The position numbers and the translations under genes were made by a program. A stretch of DNA of 64,000 bases. It comes from Rhexocercosporidium sp. MPI-PUGE-AT-0058 (taxonomy: Eukaryota > Ascomycota > Leotiomycetes > Helotiales). The DNA lies in assembly GCA_020746875.1 (NCBI GenBank), contig JAGTJL010000016.1, forward strand, positions 806,001 through 870,000. The letters run 5' to 3'. Positions 33,971 to 45,723 of the stretch are shown one piece after another; position 1 is the stretch's first letter; each line of letters starts with the position of its first letter. The notes under the pieces are model-generated. The model did no database searches. It had not been told where the DNA came from and saw nothing but the letters and a program-made list of their open reading frames with translations.

Positions 33971-36291
33971 TCAAACGACTATCACAGTCCGGATCTTACT
34001 TCTGTCAAATTGCAGCGCACTCATCGTCTTCTCCCACTCTTCTTCCACATCTTCCTCCATTCTCATGCTGCTGTAAAAGCAAGAAGGCTTTTCTGCACCC
34101 ATCTTATGCTCCTCTGGCCGGGTTTCGATGTCAGGGAAGTGGTCAGTGAAAGTCTTGCTCTGATCCAGTATGTCGTCTATGGACGGTCTCTTGCTTTTGT
34201 ATTTTGCTTTGTCACGGAGTCTTAAACCATCTTGAGAAAGACGCATTTTGGCTATGCCGAGTCTCATTAAATTCCCAGGAAGAGTATGGAAAATATCTCG
34301 AGGTCTTCCAAGCACTAAGCCAAACAAACGGAACTGGTGAGGTAAGATCGTAATACCTAGACGCCACATCGCAACCGGCATCACCCAGTAGTTTTCTTCT
34401 ATTTCTAGGGACCCTTCAGGATATATGAGAGTGTCCATCATGCAGTCCCAAGTGCCGATCTCTGTGTGAAGCTGCTCTTGATGTGCATGGTGGCTGATGA
34501 TGGTATATGTCGCCTCATAAAGCATGCCTGTGATGGTCAAGTGACCGTATGATAGTTTCCCGCAAGCTCCTGGAGTTTCCTCTTGAATGCAATAGTTCTG
34601 GATTTGAAAGGGCAGACTGGGACATGGGACATGATCTTGCTCGAATAAAAGGCGGTCATATTTGAGATAGCCATCCAAGGACGCCCAACTCCATCTAAAG
34701 TCTAGTAGTCAGCACTTCTCAATCTCAAGAATATAATCTTAGATATCCTGATCACTCACGATGGCGCCCTATAAATTCTTGACCGCTGACCGAGCACCTG
34801 GAGACCCGGAGCAACAGTCTTCGACCTCTGCCAAAGCAACCAGTACTTGAGATTGTTTCCCCACAATCCCGCAACATATTTCTGATTCATCCTGACCTGA
34901 TATCTCTGTGCAATACCAGAGAGTGCAATCAACTTATCTTCCGGAAAGGTCAGAGTCCTTTTGCAGTACTTTTCTACAATTGATATCCAGAGATTTCCGA
35001 AGCCACTTGTTGATTCGTATTCTTCCACTTGACCGTAGAACCGTTCTTTTGGTATAGACATGGCTTTTAGCTCACTGCTGCAACTCAATGTCGCACCGCT
35101 GTCGTTTACACACATGCTTCTACATTCCCAGTAAATCCCGTCGTCTGTGAAATGTAGCACCGCTGGAGATAAAAACCTTTCTTGAAATGTCCATCCACGA
35201 TAATTTAGTGGGCCTTGGATCTGGTGCACATTGCTTTGCGCAACGCGAACGAACAATGATCGCTTAAATCCATCCAGATAGGCACCTATATCCTGCTCTA
35301 GGTTTTCTCTTGCCTGTAGGAATCCACTTTCACACTTGCTGGACTTGGTTGCCGAGATCGTTAGAGTGCAATTCTCATAAATATGACTCATCAACACTGA
35401 CTCTCGCGACCAATCTTCAGGGTCGTCTTGAACGATACACAACGCATCAATCCATATGTATTGAATCTTCAGTTCCCGTGCAATGAAGAATGCATCCCAG
35501 AAGGCTTGTGGAAGAGTGGCTTCATGTATTGCTTGTTGCCGTTCGCGAAGATTTGATTTGGTCGTCTTAGAAAGAACGTCGCCTCCCCAAGCATAACTCA
35601 GAGTGATGTAATCGGCGTTCTCCCCAAGAGAAGTGTATAAGAACGGATCAGAGTCTTTCGTGCCAACATCAATCACTCGGGTTGGTAACGGTGCCTGTAA
35701 ATCCGACCGTTTGCATTCCTTGTGTCCAGTTTTGCAGTCCTTCAGCCACCGATTTAGTAAAGCCAAAGTAGTCACAGATGATGGATCTGGACAGGTCCCT
35801 CTTGCTATGAACATAGCTGTAGAGCTTCCATAGTACCACCAATAGTTACAAGCTTTCCGAAGCAGGACACCATACTTTAGATCCCCTACATCAGCTAACT
35901 CCGAACTTGAGTATCTGTCGAAGAAGTAGAAAGTGATACCGTGCAGCGCACAATCAGAATGGCCCTTGCACACCACAAAGGTACCAGGACCACTTCCTGG
36001 GTGAATGTAGTATAAGTCCGTAGAATAAACGGATAGTTTCCATTCAGGCATAGCAAGGCACTCTCGGAGAAATTGGCACAGCCGGCATCCCCCTGAAGCT
36101 GACTGCTCGAGATTTCTGATCTCAACGTGGTGAGAGTTCACAACATTGAAGAAGTCGCCATCGTGACCGTTAAGGGAGTCCGTCCACAGAGGCTCTGATA
36201 GTCCTACCTCGTCGATCACGTCGTCCACCAGTAGCAGGCATAGATCACAAAGACTTGATGCATCAGCGAGACGAGGCTGATTCGATTCCAT
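33971..36291 (-). CDS. HET-domain protein (pin-c-like candidate)
   Basis: Two exons on the minus strand, 36291-34760 and 34694-33971, with a 65-nt GTGAGT to TTTAG intron; 751 residues. The N-terminal third has paired cysteines (SLCDLCLLL and GCRLCQFLREC), as is common upstream of HET domains. The HET domain spans about residues 228-385: DYITLSYAWGGD, LPQAFWDAFFIARELKIQYI, WIDALCIVQDDPEDWSRES, ENCTLTISATKSS and GWTFQERFLSPAVLHF. Exon 2 opens with the typical post-HET signature APSWSWASLDGY, formed across the splice junction. No NACHT, ankyrin or WD repeats are present. HET domains are TIR-related and drive cell death in non-self recognition. The gene is convergent with het-c across a 3.8-kb gap. 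Orthology to Neurospora pin-c is an inference from position and domain only. Confidence 0.9.
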
Positions 36292-38119
36292 TTGTGAGGC
36301 AACGCTCTTGTGTTGTTCGTTGAAGGGAAGTGAGGCGCTCGCTCTAGCTCAGTCAATAGGATGTTCCGAAAGTAAGGACCTGTGACTAAAGAGAGGAGGT
36401 TTTGTAGGCTTCAGCTACTACGTAGGTTGATACTGACTTGGTATTCGTCAGCCGCACAGCACTGGCATGCATGTCACACGTGAAGACGTTTTCGGCAAGT
36501 CTTTCCCAACGCCGACTGGCAGACTCGTTTAGCGAACCTGTCTAATGTAGGTACCTAGGTAGGTATGTGTGTAGATACCTCAAGTGAGAAGTCACGCCGG
36601 TTTATATAGTCAGAGGGGCACTGTGCTAAGCCTGATAATCTCAAAGTCGTGAAAAGTTTCAAGTCCTTCTTTCTAGATGACACCATGAACGATAATGGAA
36701 TTGGAGAGTAATGATAATGGCCTTTCAGTCCTTTCATCTAAGTAGCTTTTTCCTTCTCTGAGCTACCTTGGGAGATAATTATTTCTGACCACCCACTTCG
36801 TAGTCTCCAGTCAACCTCACTTCACGCTCCCGGACCGAAACAAGAAAAACAACATTAGAGGATGCTCCCCGTACTTTTGTGAAGCTCGAAATCAACGAGT
36901 CAAATCGCTTATTTGAATGTCTTTTATATCAGTCCCAAAGCCAACACTGTGACCATCTCCAATATAGCGGCAAGTCCGTCAGTTATGAAGTTCAAGAAAC
37001 TGCGACGACACAATTAGCTTACAAAAGTGTAGATTATGTCTTCGCACAGACCATAGAATCAAACAAGTAAATCTAAAGACACCAAACATCTGCAGGAAGA
37101 AAGAAAGACGGAGGTCATTTTTCTGTGGTGTTTCGTTGGAGACAGAGGATGAGGCGTGTGTGTGTATGACTGGTTTGAATGATTGAGTATTGTGTGTGTG
37201 TGTGACTGTGTGTGTATTGTGACTTGATGTATGAAGTGAAGTAGATGGAGAGAGGGTAGTGGGATGCCCAATAATTTTGTCGGGTTTTGAGAAGAACAGT
37301 TCTAACCCCCGGTATTACTTACATTGGGTCTAGAAATAGAATGGATTTTGAGAAGTTTCCCTGTTCTTGCTCTTGTGACCATTTCCAAGAATACAACATG
37401 CTGGTGGAGCAGTTTCTTTTGAATTAAGTGAGAATTGCTCGTCATGTCTCGAATGTAGTAGATATCAAGAATAGGAAAGACTTCATGGAAGTAATAATGA
37501 ATTAGAAATGATGAAGGAAGAGGGATTTACTACGACTAGTGGTGTTGGATTTGTAGAAGTCACGCGATTGTGATATATGGCGCGTTTGAGTTGTTGTATT
37601 ATTCGTTAATGGTCTATCCTTGTGAGTTTTGTGACTGGAAGGTTTCAATTGTGACTGTGAGACTGTAAAGAGAATTCACGATCATTCAAGATGACGAGAT
37701 GCTTTGTTAAGAAGGAATTGAAGGAGTGGAGTGAGGGGAAGAACAAGCATCCTCAGAGGCTGGCGTCTCGTTGTGTTTTAATAATTACTGTCAAGAGACT
37801 TCCGCACCAAATCCTTGATCATTCGGAAGGAACACATTGTTGATGTGATCGTCCCGTTATTTCGGAGGCATGTTATATTAACTGTAGAATAAAGCGAGCC
37901 ATGAACCAGTATCGGAACTGGCAATGTACCGGGTAGGATATTTGGGTTGCAACGCTCATTTGCCTATGGTAAAGATAATAGCTGCGCGGTAAAGTAAACA
38001 ATAAGTTACATCTCGCTTCCAGGTTCTGTCTGTAGTGAAGAGAAAGGCTATAGCAAGATTCAGGGAATAGAGAACCAAATACTTAGTTCAGTTCATCAAA
38101 TTAGCTAGGCCATAGAATG
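36292..38119. other. Intergenic region, AT-rich, no gene recognised
   Basis: Contains a TAGGTACCTAGGTAGGTA-type segment near 36,547, a TG-rich tract at 37,158-37,216, and no credible coding sequence. Confidence 0.5.
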
Positions 38120-38780
38120 TCTATTCATGACCATAAATTGCTGAAATCATTATCGCAGAAATAATTATCAAAAGTTGGGTAGAAGGGCAGTGCAGCCAGC
38201 GTGTTCTCATCAACACCTTCAGCGGTTGGTAGCCTGGCTCGCAGCGACTGAGACACCTGTGGGGTTGAAAACGAAAGGGCAAATTCCACTGTAGATGGAC
38301 TGTGCTTTTCCCCAGGTCCACTGAATTGCGAAATCGTGCCGTTGGTGAGGGGCAGCCATTTCAGTGCAATCAATGATCTGGCAGGCAAGTGTCGCAAACC
38401 ACCCTATTAATTCCAGGCTGTGAACAATTGCCGCCATCATCGCATGGGCATCGCCATGCTGCATTTCAGCGATGGATACGCTGTACTTCCAGTGGGTGGC
38501 AGCCTGTAAGCACGCTGCGGGGTGCTGAGTTTCGGGGATCCATCCCTGAAACCCACTGTGCACGCTCCTGAGTTCCACTTTCCCCACGCGGGGAAAGATT
38601 TCCCCGCGTGGGGCCTTATCTCTGAACGACGTGTTCAGCATCAACAACGCGGTCTGGACGTGCTTGAAGCAGGACGTTTACAGATGGAATAATATACCAG
38701 ATACCAAGGGCTCTCTCGAGGCGAAGGGCCTGATGCCATCACCCTCATAAGCTCATTGATATGTGCATGAGGTGGTGACA
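38120..38780 (-). pseudogene. Degenerate gene fragment of unknown family
   Basis: This island reads like coding DNA on the minus strand but is split over frames. One frame gives NELMRVMASGPSPRESPWYL and stops near 38,652; a second, starting within it, gives SCFKHVQTALLMLNTSFRDK, then SVHSGFQGWIPETQHPA, EMQHGDAHAMMAAIVHSLEL and IGWFATLACQI before stopping at 38,219. A third frame to 38,125 gives FALSFSTPQVSQSLRARLP and FPTFDNYF-like sequence. The segments have a natural amino-acid composition and seem to belong to one protein interrupted by at least two frame changes, without clear splice sites. I do not recognise the family. It could be the tail of a dead regulator or transposon gene. Confidence 0.4.
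38582..38613. repeat. Perfect 15-bp inverted repeat with 2-bp spacer
   Basis: CCCCACGCGGGGAAA is followed, after GA, by its exact reverse complement. It can form a very stable hairpin or cruciform. It lies within the degenerate coding fragment and 400 bp upstream of the ATP synthase subunit c gene. Confidence 0.9.
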
Positions 38781-38848
38781 GCAGAATGCACCCAAGAAAG
38801 TGGCCCCGCTTTTCTCAAAAGAGGGGGTGGATCTGGTTGGCCGGGCAG

Positions 38849-38866
38849 ATTGGCGCTATTTAAGTA
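38849..38866 (+). promoter_or_regulatory. CCAAT-box (reverse) and TATA-like element upstream of ATP synthase subunit c
   Basis: ATTGG at 38849-38853 and CTATTTAAGT at 38856-38866 lie about 155-170 bases before the start codon and just upstream of a pyrimidine-rich leader. The arrangement is typical for a highly expressed housekeeping fungal gene. Confidence 0.5.
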
Positions 38867-39019
38867 GCCGACCAGGCCCAGTCCGACCAGTCAGCCAGCA
38901 TTCCTGCTCCTTTCCTTCCAACCTCTTCTTCTTCTGCAAAAACCTCATTCAACCCGTCTTCGTCTTCACCACCATCCAACAACTCCACTCCCGCATCTCC
39001 AATTCCATCATCAGTCATC

Positions 39020-39814
39020 ATGAACTCCATTGCCCAACTCTCCGCCCGCTCGGCACGTCTCAATGGCGCCTCTGCTCTGCGTCAGGCAAACCCAATTGCC
39101 CGCCGGGCCTTCACAAATGGTAAGCTGGCGCGTTCGTCCCATCCCATCCGTATTTTTTACCCACCGGCATCCCCTATCATCAACAGCTCTCATGAGCTTC
39201 CAAGCTCCTCCCCCTTGCCGGCATCGATTCAATCGATCGAGCATCAGCTAATCCTATCGTCCACAATCAGGTCCATCAACCTCAGTCTCCCGCTTCCAAG
39301 CTCCTGCTCGTAACAGCGGTCTCTTGATGAGCCGTGCCATGCTCCGCAACACCGCCCAGAACATCGCTCGCAACCAATCGCGCGGTGTCGCTGATGTCGC
39401 TGTCGGAGCTGCTATCCTCGGTGCCGGAAAGCTCATCGGAGCTGGTGTCGCCGCTGCTGGTCTCATTGTAAGTTTATCCTCGCTGTCACATACTCAATTG
39501 GATTATTCCGGAGCTATCTTGAGCTGGCACAAGCCAAAACCAATTGCCGAAGTGGCTCGTGTGCCGACTTCAACATAGCTCCACCTTATCAGATCCCCCA
39601 AATTAAGTTAATTATCGATGAGTAATATGCTAACTCCCCACAGGGTGCAGGAACTGGTATCGGTACGGTTTTCGGTTCCCTGATCACCGGTGTCGCCCGC
39701 AACCCAAGCATGCGTGGTCAACTCTTCTCATACGCCATTTTGGGTTTCGCTTTCGCCGAAGCCACTGGACTCTTCGCGCTCATGGTGTCGTTCTTGATTC
39801 TGTTCGCTATGTAA
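39020..39814 (+). CDS. atp9: Mitochondrial F1Fo ATP synthase subunit c precursor (subunit 9)
   Basis: Three exons: 39020-39119, 39271-39467 and 39644-39814; 155 residues. The two introns (151 and 176 nt) are longer than the local norm. The N-terminal half is a mitochondrial presequence rich in Arg, Ser and Ala ([40 protein letters not shown]). The mature part is a two-helix proteolipid: [20 protein letters not shown], then [19 protein letters not shown], the polar loop [11 protein letters not shown], and the second helix [20 protein letters not shown]. The Glu in FAEATGLF is the proton-carrying carboxylate, and RNP is the conserved loop. This subunit forms the c-ring of complex V in the inner mitochondrial membrane. 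In many filamentous fungi it is nuclear-encoded. Alteration of this protein gives oligomycin resistance in other fungi. Confidence 0.95.
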
Positions 39815-41179
39815 ATAGCCTACTGTACTACCAACTCTACATATACTTGGGGGAGGGGGAGGAGAATTGATGATAGGATGGACAGATGGTGGAGGATGAA
39901 TTGAATTGAATGGGGGGGCTTGAGATGGGTGGATGATGCGTGCATAGTGAATAGAAAAAAGCTCTTGCCATTGTGTACAATACATGGGAATTGCAAATCA
40001 CACCATAATCCCCACTTCATAATCTGCATTTGCTTGAATTTTGAGCTGAGTGTTGATTGATTGAGGCTGTGTGATGCTTTGAGGACTGCCTCTGCTTGCT
40101 TCTGTTCTCTCTTCGATTCGGGTCAAGTGGCCCGAACGAGCCGAAAGTCTCCGGTGAGGTCCACGTGACTACCCTCAGGTCAGGTACCTAGGTAGGTATT
40201 ATACTGCCTACCTGCCTGCCTACCTACCTACCTACCTACCTACCTACCTACCTACCTAGATACCTAGAGGTACCTAGGTGCACTTGTACTACTCATTGAC
40301 CTTATCAAAGCGTTCTATTGATAATGCTGATATCACATGTTCTATTTCTGTTTACTTCTCACATTAATATCGTATAGTCCACCACAAAGACTCGAAAGTG
40401 CGGGCTTCAAGAGGATTATTGATATAGCAAATATACATGATAGAACTGAAGCGTCAGAACGACAATGTGTCGCCTGGCACCCCACTGGCCAGATTATCTC
40501 CTTTCTGACTTGATTTCTAAGAACTCACTTATATCGTTGTATCGAGGCCAGCGGGAATATAAGCCGACACCAACTCGGCTCAAGTTTGATCTGGCGTTGG
40601 AAAGTAAAATGGGATTGGAGGCAATTTGAGCGAAGGTTGCTCAAAATACGCAGTCTCGCCCCGCTTGGGCGTTGGTGAAGCCTTCAGCGCATGTGGCGGT
40701 CCTGGGCAAGACAAAGGATTAGTATTGGTGTCTCACGGCGTGTCGTTGTGTATGGTATGAGTGGGTGAGTGATGCCTGAAGAGGAATTGCGTGCATACAA
40801 GGTAGCCTCATTCTCGCCTGACCGAGTAACGAAGGTGTGCAGCTCATCGCTAGCTCTCCAAGCAAGGCTTGGACACATGTTGCCTCTTCCCAGGCCTTCC
40901 CTTCCTTGTACTACTTGAGCGAGCGTTCAAATCAGGGCGTAACTGTGGTTCAATCACGGCGAATCGATTCGGGATTGATATTGTCTCGGCTCTTGTACTG
41001 TATCTTTGGCAAGGAGGTGTGAGCTGTCATGCATTGCAGCTCAGCCTGCTCTGTTCCCAAGCTATCCCTCGACCTCGAGCGAGACATATATTCCCACTCT
41101 GTTGCCCAAATCGAAAGACTTTCCAAGCAATCTTCGAAGAGACTTGGCCGAGCACTATAGTCTACCTCAGGACTCAATC
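39815..41179. other. Intergenic region with ACCT microsatellite
   Basis: No credible gene. Open frames at 40,837-41,255 overlap the presumed leader of the next gene and show no domain. The only structure I see is the ACCT tract at 40,182-40,282. Confidence 0.5.
40182..40282. repeat. (ACCT)n microsatellite flanked by inverted TAGGTACCTA segments
   Basis: About a dozen CCTA/CCTG units (40206-40259), flanked on the left by AGGTACCTAGGTAGGTA and on the right by its near-reverse complement TACCTACCTAGATACCT. The whole tract can fold back on itself. Similar pieces occur near 36,547, 26,828 and 25,860. Confidence 0.85.
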
Positions 41180-44100
41180 ATGGACTTTCTTGTACCAGAC
41201 AGTGGCTCCGGAAACGAAGCTTTGGAGGATGGTGCTCTTGAAAATCCTTGGCTAACCGCAGAGGAAACAAGTCAACGAGGTACTTTCCGCACAGTAGTGA
41301 GTTCTTCATAATTCAGAGCCATCAATCTCGGGTGTTGACATTTAGCTCGACTGCCCTGGATGGGGCTATCCAAGCGACTGCTCAAGACCTCGAAAACCTG
41401 ACCTTGGACGGGAGAAATGACAGAATTTCACGTCCAACATGGCAACGCAGCCACAGTATTTCACACCCAGACACGTTGCAACACAACAAAGTGGGATTGC
41501 AGGGCGTGTTGTGTGCTGATTGTCAGATTCGTGGCCCCGATCGCTTCCTGTGTAATATTTGCGACTACACCTTATGCCCAGATTGCTGGCCGAAGCCTCT
41601 ACAGCATAGACAAAAGCCAAGGAAAGACCAGTTGAAGCATGAGAAAACCGACCCCGCTCTCATTAGGAAGATTGACGATGCCCTGCACCCAGATCAAGAC
41701 CCTCAACAATATGCTGAGTTGCACATCAATGACAGAGACACGACCTGGTTTGGTTTGGGGACGGGAAATTATTTCGTGGAAAGTGATCGCTTTATGGCTT
41801 TGATGACCGAATGTACATACGGTAAACCATCAGCTCTATCGCCAAGTCTGGTTTCGTTCGTTGGTCAAACAGGTCAGTCGCCGTGTGCAAGAGTTGGACG
41901 AATCCATAATCCTATATGCCAGAGATTAATCTATGTAATAGGAGCGGGTAAGAGTAGCTTAATCAATCTCTTGATTTCGGTAAGTTATAATCTCTCCACT
42001 ATTTTTGGATATCAGATGTTTAACTCGCTGCTTAGCTCAGCCAGAATGAGGGCGAGAGCTTTGAAAAGCCAATAGTGAGCTTGGAGCGACAAAGCAATGT
42101 TCCCACATCGGGTGACGTACATCTGTACCAAGACCCGCGCACTGTTAGAGATCAAAACCCTTTGCTGTTCGCAGACTGTGAGGGTTTGAATGGTGGTGAG
42201 GGTGCTCCAGCGAGCTCAGTCGCGTGTGCTTCCCAAGAGAGACACAAACACGTAGAGTCGGACCATTCTATCGGAACATGGGCTATAGGTATGTACAGGT
42301 CTCATGGGATGGTTGCATCTGCTAACTATCTGTAGCTGCGAGATCCGGCGCAACAGCAGCAAAATCAATTCCGCCCGCTATTCTCAAATATGTGGGAGGG
42401 AAATTGAGAGAATTACTGTGGCTCAAGCCAGACAAGAAAAAGTCGAAGTCTTCGGAGGCCATGAACAGGCAATATATTGTGGAGGAATTTTATTCCCGCA
42501 TTCTGTACACTTTCTCTGACGTTGTGGTTTTTGTGTTGCAGGAGACAAGGTAATTAAATACCAAAACTTTTGGGTGGTGATGCTGATTATTGTAGGACTG
42601 TCGAGAATGTCGTCATACTTCTTCTTGATTGGGCTTCAAAGTCTATCGAGAAATCGTCTAATCAAGCATGCCTCCCCCATGGGATACTTGTTCTGAACAT
42701 GGCCCCAGTCGATCTGGACGAGGCAGATTGGGATAGTCAGAAATCTACTCAGTGGCTGTTCCAGGAGCTTGACAAGCAAATCAACAACAACTCACGATTC
42801 CATAAATACATGAAACCTGATCCCAAACACCCCGATCGCATGCCCAAAACCACAACAGAAGAGCTTTTGCAGTTGTATTACTCAACAATCAAGGTCATCA
42901 GAATGCCCGAGTTCCGAAAGGGATCCCGACAACCACGTTTGATCGAAGCCCAGGTTCGCAGCCTTTCCGATCAAATACTCCACAACTGCGAAGCAGTCCG
43001 TGACCGAAAGCTAAAAGCACGAACATTGCTCAACGCAGAGCAATTTGGCCCCTATCTGAAGCTTGCCTTCGACCATTTTGCAGGGATCGAGGGACTAAAC
43101 AAGCCATTCGATTTTGTGCAAGCATCTTTTTTGAGCAGCACAGTTCAGCCCGACTTCTCATCTAACCTCTTTGGCATTGCTTTCACGCTTCTCTCGAGAC
43201 GAGTTTCTGAAAGAGATACTTTGAGCTGGCTGAGCAAACTCGTTGCGTCGTGCATTATGTTCGAAGCGAGTCGGCAATCGAGGCCTGGCCGGGAAGACCA
43301 AATCCTGGCAGAGTACTCACCGCAGATAGATTCCGCCCTCGGAAAGGTTGTCAACGAGTATTGGCCATGTCAAGCCCAAGTGAACGGCGAACCCTGCATA
43401 AACTTTCTTGGAGGGCATACAAAAGGGCATCAGAACGAGGCGGGCACTTTCCAGCCAGGACCATTTGAGGCAAGCGGACATATCGACCCAACAGTCTGGA
43501 TTAAGGATTTTCAAGATCGAACTTGTCAACACCTGAGCAAGCTCTTTGATGAAATCACGCGGCGACGCAGGAATAGTGCATCCCTCACGGAGCTCAAGCT
43601 TGCAACGGAATCTCATCGTAAGACTCTGGGAGAATTCTTTCAGAAGTGCTCCGACCACTACTCGGCCCAGAAGCCCATGGATCTCGCTAACAAAGAACGA
43701 CTCAGCGAAGCCTTCAAGCCAAGTATCAGATCGAATTCCGCCTGCTTGTCCTGTCTAGTCGGCCAGGCCAACCACAGTCTTACGTGTGGCCATGTTCTTT
43801 GCGACTCGTGTATTGCTTCCTTTGGTATGTTCACTGATGACACTTCATCCATGATTTCACAGTGCCCGTTGGATTTGGTCAAATTGCGTCCTACAACAAC
43901 AGTCGTTCGAAAGCCACCATTGGCTGGGGTGCGGGTTCTATGTCTTGACGGGTAGGAGTTCGCCTTCCTAGTCCACGACCTCACAAGCTAACACAGCCAG
44001 TGGGGGAGTTCGCGGAATCATGCAGCTTACGTACCTGAAGTATATCGAGGCAGAACTAGGCGGCAGCATTCCCATACAGTCGTTCTTTGATCTGGCAATT

Positions 44101-45723
44101 GGAACAAGGTATGATCGTACTTGAAAATTTTCACAGCTCGCATTTAACTGATCATATGTAGCATTGGGGGTATCGTGGTTCTCGGCCTGTTCTCGAATGG
44201 ATGGACTGTAACGGAGTGCACCGCAGAATTCAAGAGTCTTTGCAAGGAGGCTTTTCCTGGATCGTGGTGGCACATGCCTGTTCTCGAATCTATTGGCTCG
44301 ACATTCGTGTCTCGATACCCAGCTGACAAGTTGGAAGCTGCACTCAAAAAGGCGTTCACTCAGGACGCTCGCATGCTAGGACATCCGTGCTCTAGACAAG
44401 TAGCCACCCAGTCCAACACCAAAATCGCGGTCACCTCTTCTGTCTTCAGCAGCGGGCAGGGCTGTATATTTACTAATTACAACAGGCTTGAGCTTCCACA
44501 TGCAGGTACGTAAGCCTTTAGCGGGGATCCACAGACCAAAGTTCCACTTGACTAACAGTTTTAATTAGATCGTCCACCGTATTCCTTCATTAGAGAACAG
44601 ATAGCAGAGAAAGGCATCAGGGTTTGGGAAGCGTAAGTACAGTACACCTGCCTGTTCTTCATATTTCTTTTCCACGAGTCGCGTTGAAGAGTGCTAACAC
44701 TCTCAAGGGCTCGAGCATCTTCCGCTGCGCCAACTTGGTTTGATGAGTTTTATCATGCAAACTCCGGGCAAAATTTCCTCGACGGAGGACTCTATAACAA
44801 CAATCCAATCAACATCGCCTTTTGGGAACAGCGGCTTATCTGGCCCAACTGCCAAAGCGATATTATCGTCTCCTTGGGATGCGGACAAGCGAGCAAGAAG
44901 GACAACGAACCTGCATCCTCCAATAACACGAACACGCGATTTGCAGCTGTAAAACGATTTGCGCAGTCATGGACAGAATGGATCGTGGAAAAAGTGCCAG
45001 GCCGCGCGATCTACGGCGTTGCGAAGATAGCTTGGGCCCAGTTCGAGAATAGCATGGACTCTCAGAAGACATGGGCGGAGTTTTACAACAAGCTAGACTA
45101 CGGGAAACAACAGCGAGCCTTCAGACTAAGCGCAATGTTACAAGACAAGGTCCCCGAGCTTGATGATGTGGAATCCATTCCAATGCTGGAACAATGCGTT
45201 ACAGATTCCATGTCGACAAACTTCCTTCAGCAACAGTTGGTCAGACAACTAGCACGGCGATTGGTGGCATCATCCTTCTACTTCGATTTGAAAGATAAAA
45301 AGCTACTCAAGGAGGAGCAACATGCAGTGAAAGGTTCGATTTTCTTTTTATCCTACAAGACTGAAGCTGACCACATTGCGTTCAGGGAGTATTCATTGCC
45401 GATTCCCCAAAGCATCCTTGCACGAGGAAATCAGACACTTGGGAAAATACTTCAAGTCTATCTATGAAGACAACGCTATCGAAGCCCCCTATTTCTTGGT
45501 CAAGGAAGAGGGAAGAATCTACGAACATATGTTCCACCTTACCGACCCAATCCTGGAGAATATGATTACAAACTCTAACTTCTCGCTGTCCTCTCAGCCT
45601 TTTGTCGTGGAACTCCGAGCCCAATCGAGCCTTCTGCATATCCTTCTGTGCTTTGGCCAGAACCAAGATGACCAGTTCCCAATCAGCGGGTTTCCGCGGG
45701 CATTTCGTTCCTCAGACGATTAG
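41180..45723 (+). CDS. ZZ-like zinc finger / P-loop GTPase / RING / patatin phospholipase fusion protein
   Basis: About 1,310 residues in some eleven exons. Well-supported exons: up to 41872, 41942-41979, 42036-42288, 42336-42549, 42596-43951, 44001-44108, 44162-44505, 44569-44632, 44708-45333 and 45386-45723. The first junction is uncertain: frame is kept by donor 41281 with an acceptor near 41386. Domains: a ZZ/B-box-like zinc module (CADC ... CNIC ... CPDC then His; about 41,507-41,620); a GTPase-like domain with VGQTGAGKSSLINLLI formed across an intron and LFADCEGLNGG as the G3-like DxxG, with no clear G4 NKxD; a RING-like finger (CLSCL ... CGHVLCDSC ... CPLD) near 43,740-43,880; and a C-terminal patatin domain with the oxyanion loop DGGGVRG, nucleophile GTSIGG and catalytic DGG in FLDGGLYNNNP. 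It is probably a cytosolic lipid acyl hydrolase gated by nucleotide binding. The nearest functional analogy is patatin-type cell-death NLRs. Confidence 0.85.

Noticed and set aside
36292..38119. RIP-mutated transposon in the AT-rich interval
   Set aside because: No transposase-like frame or terminal repeats were visible, and the AT richness is mild.
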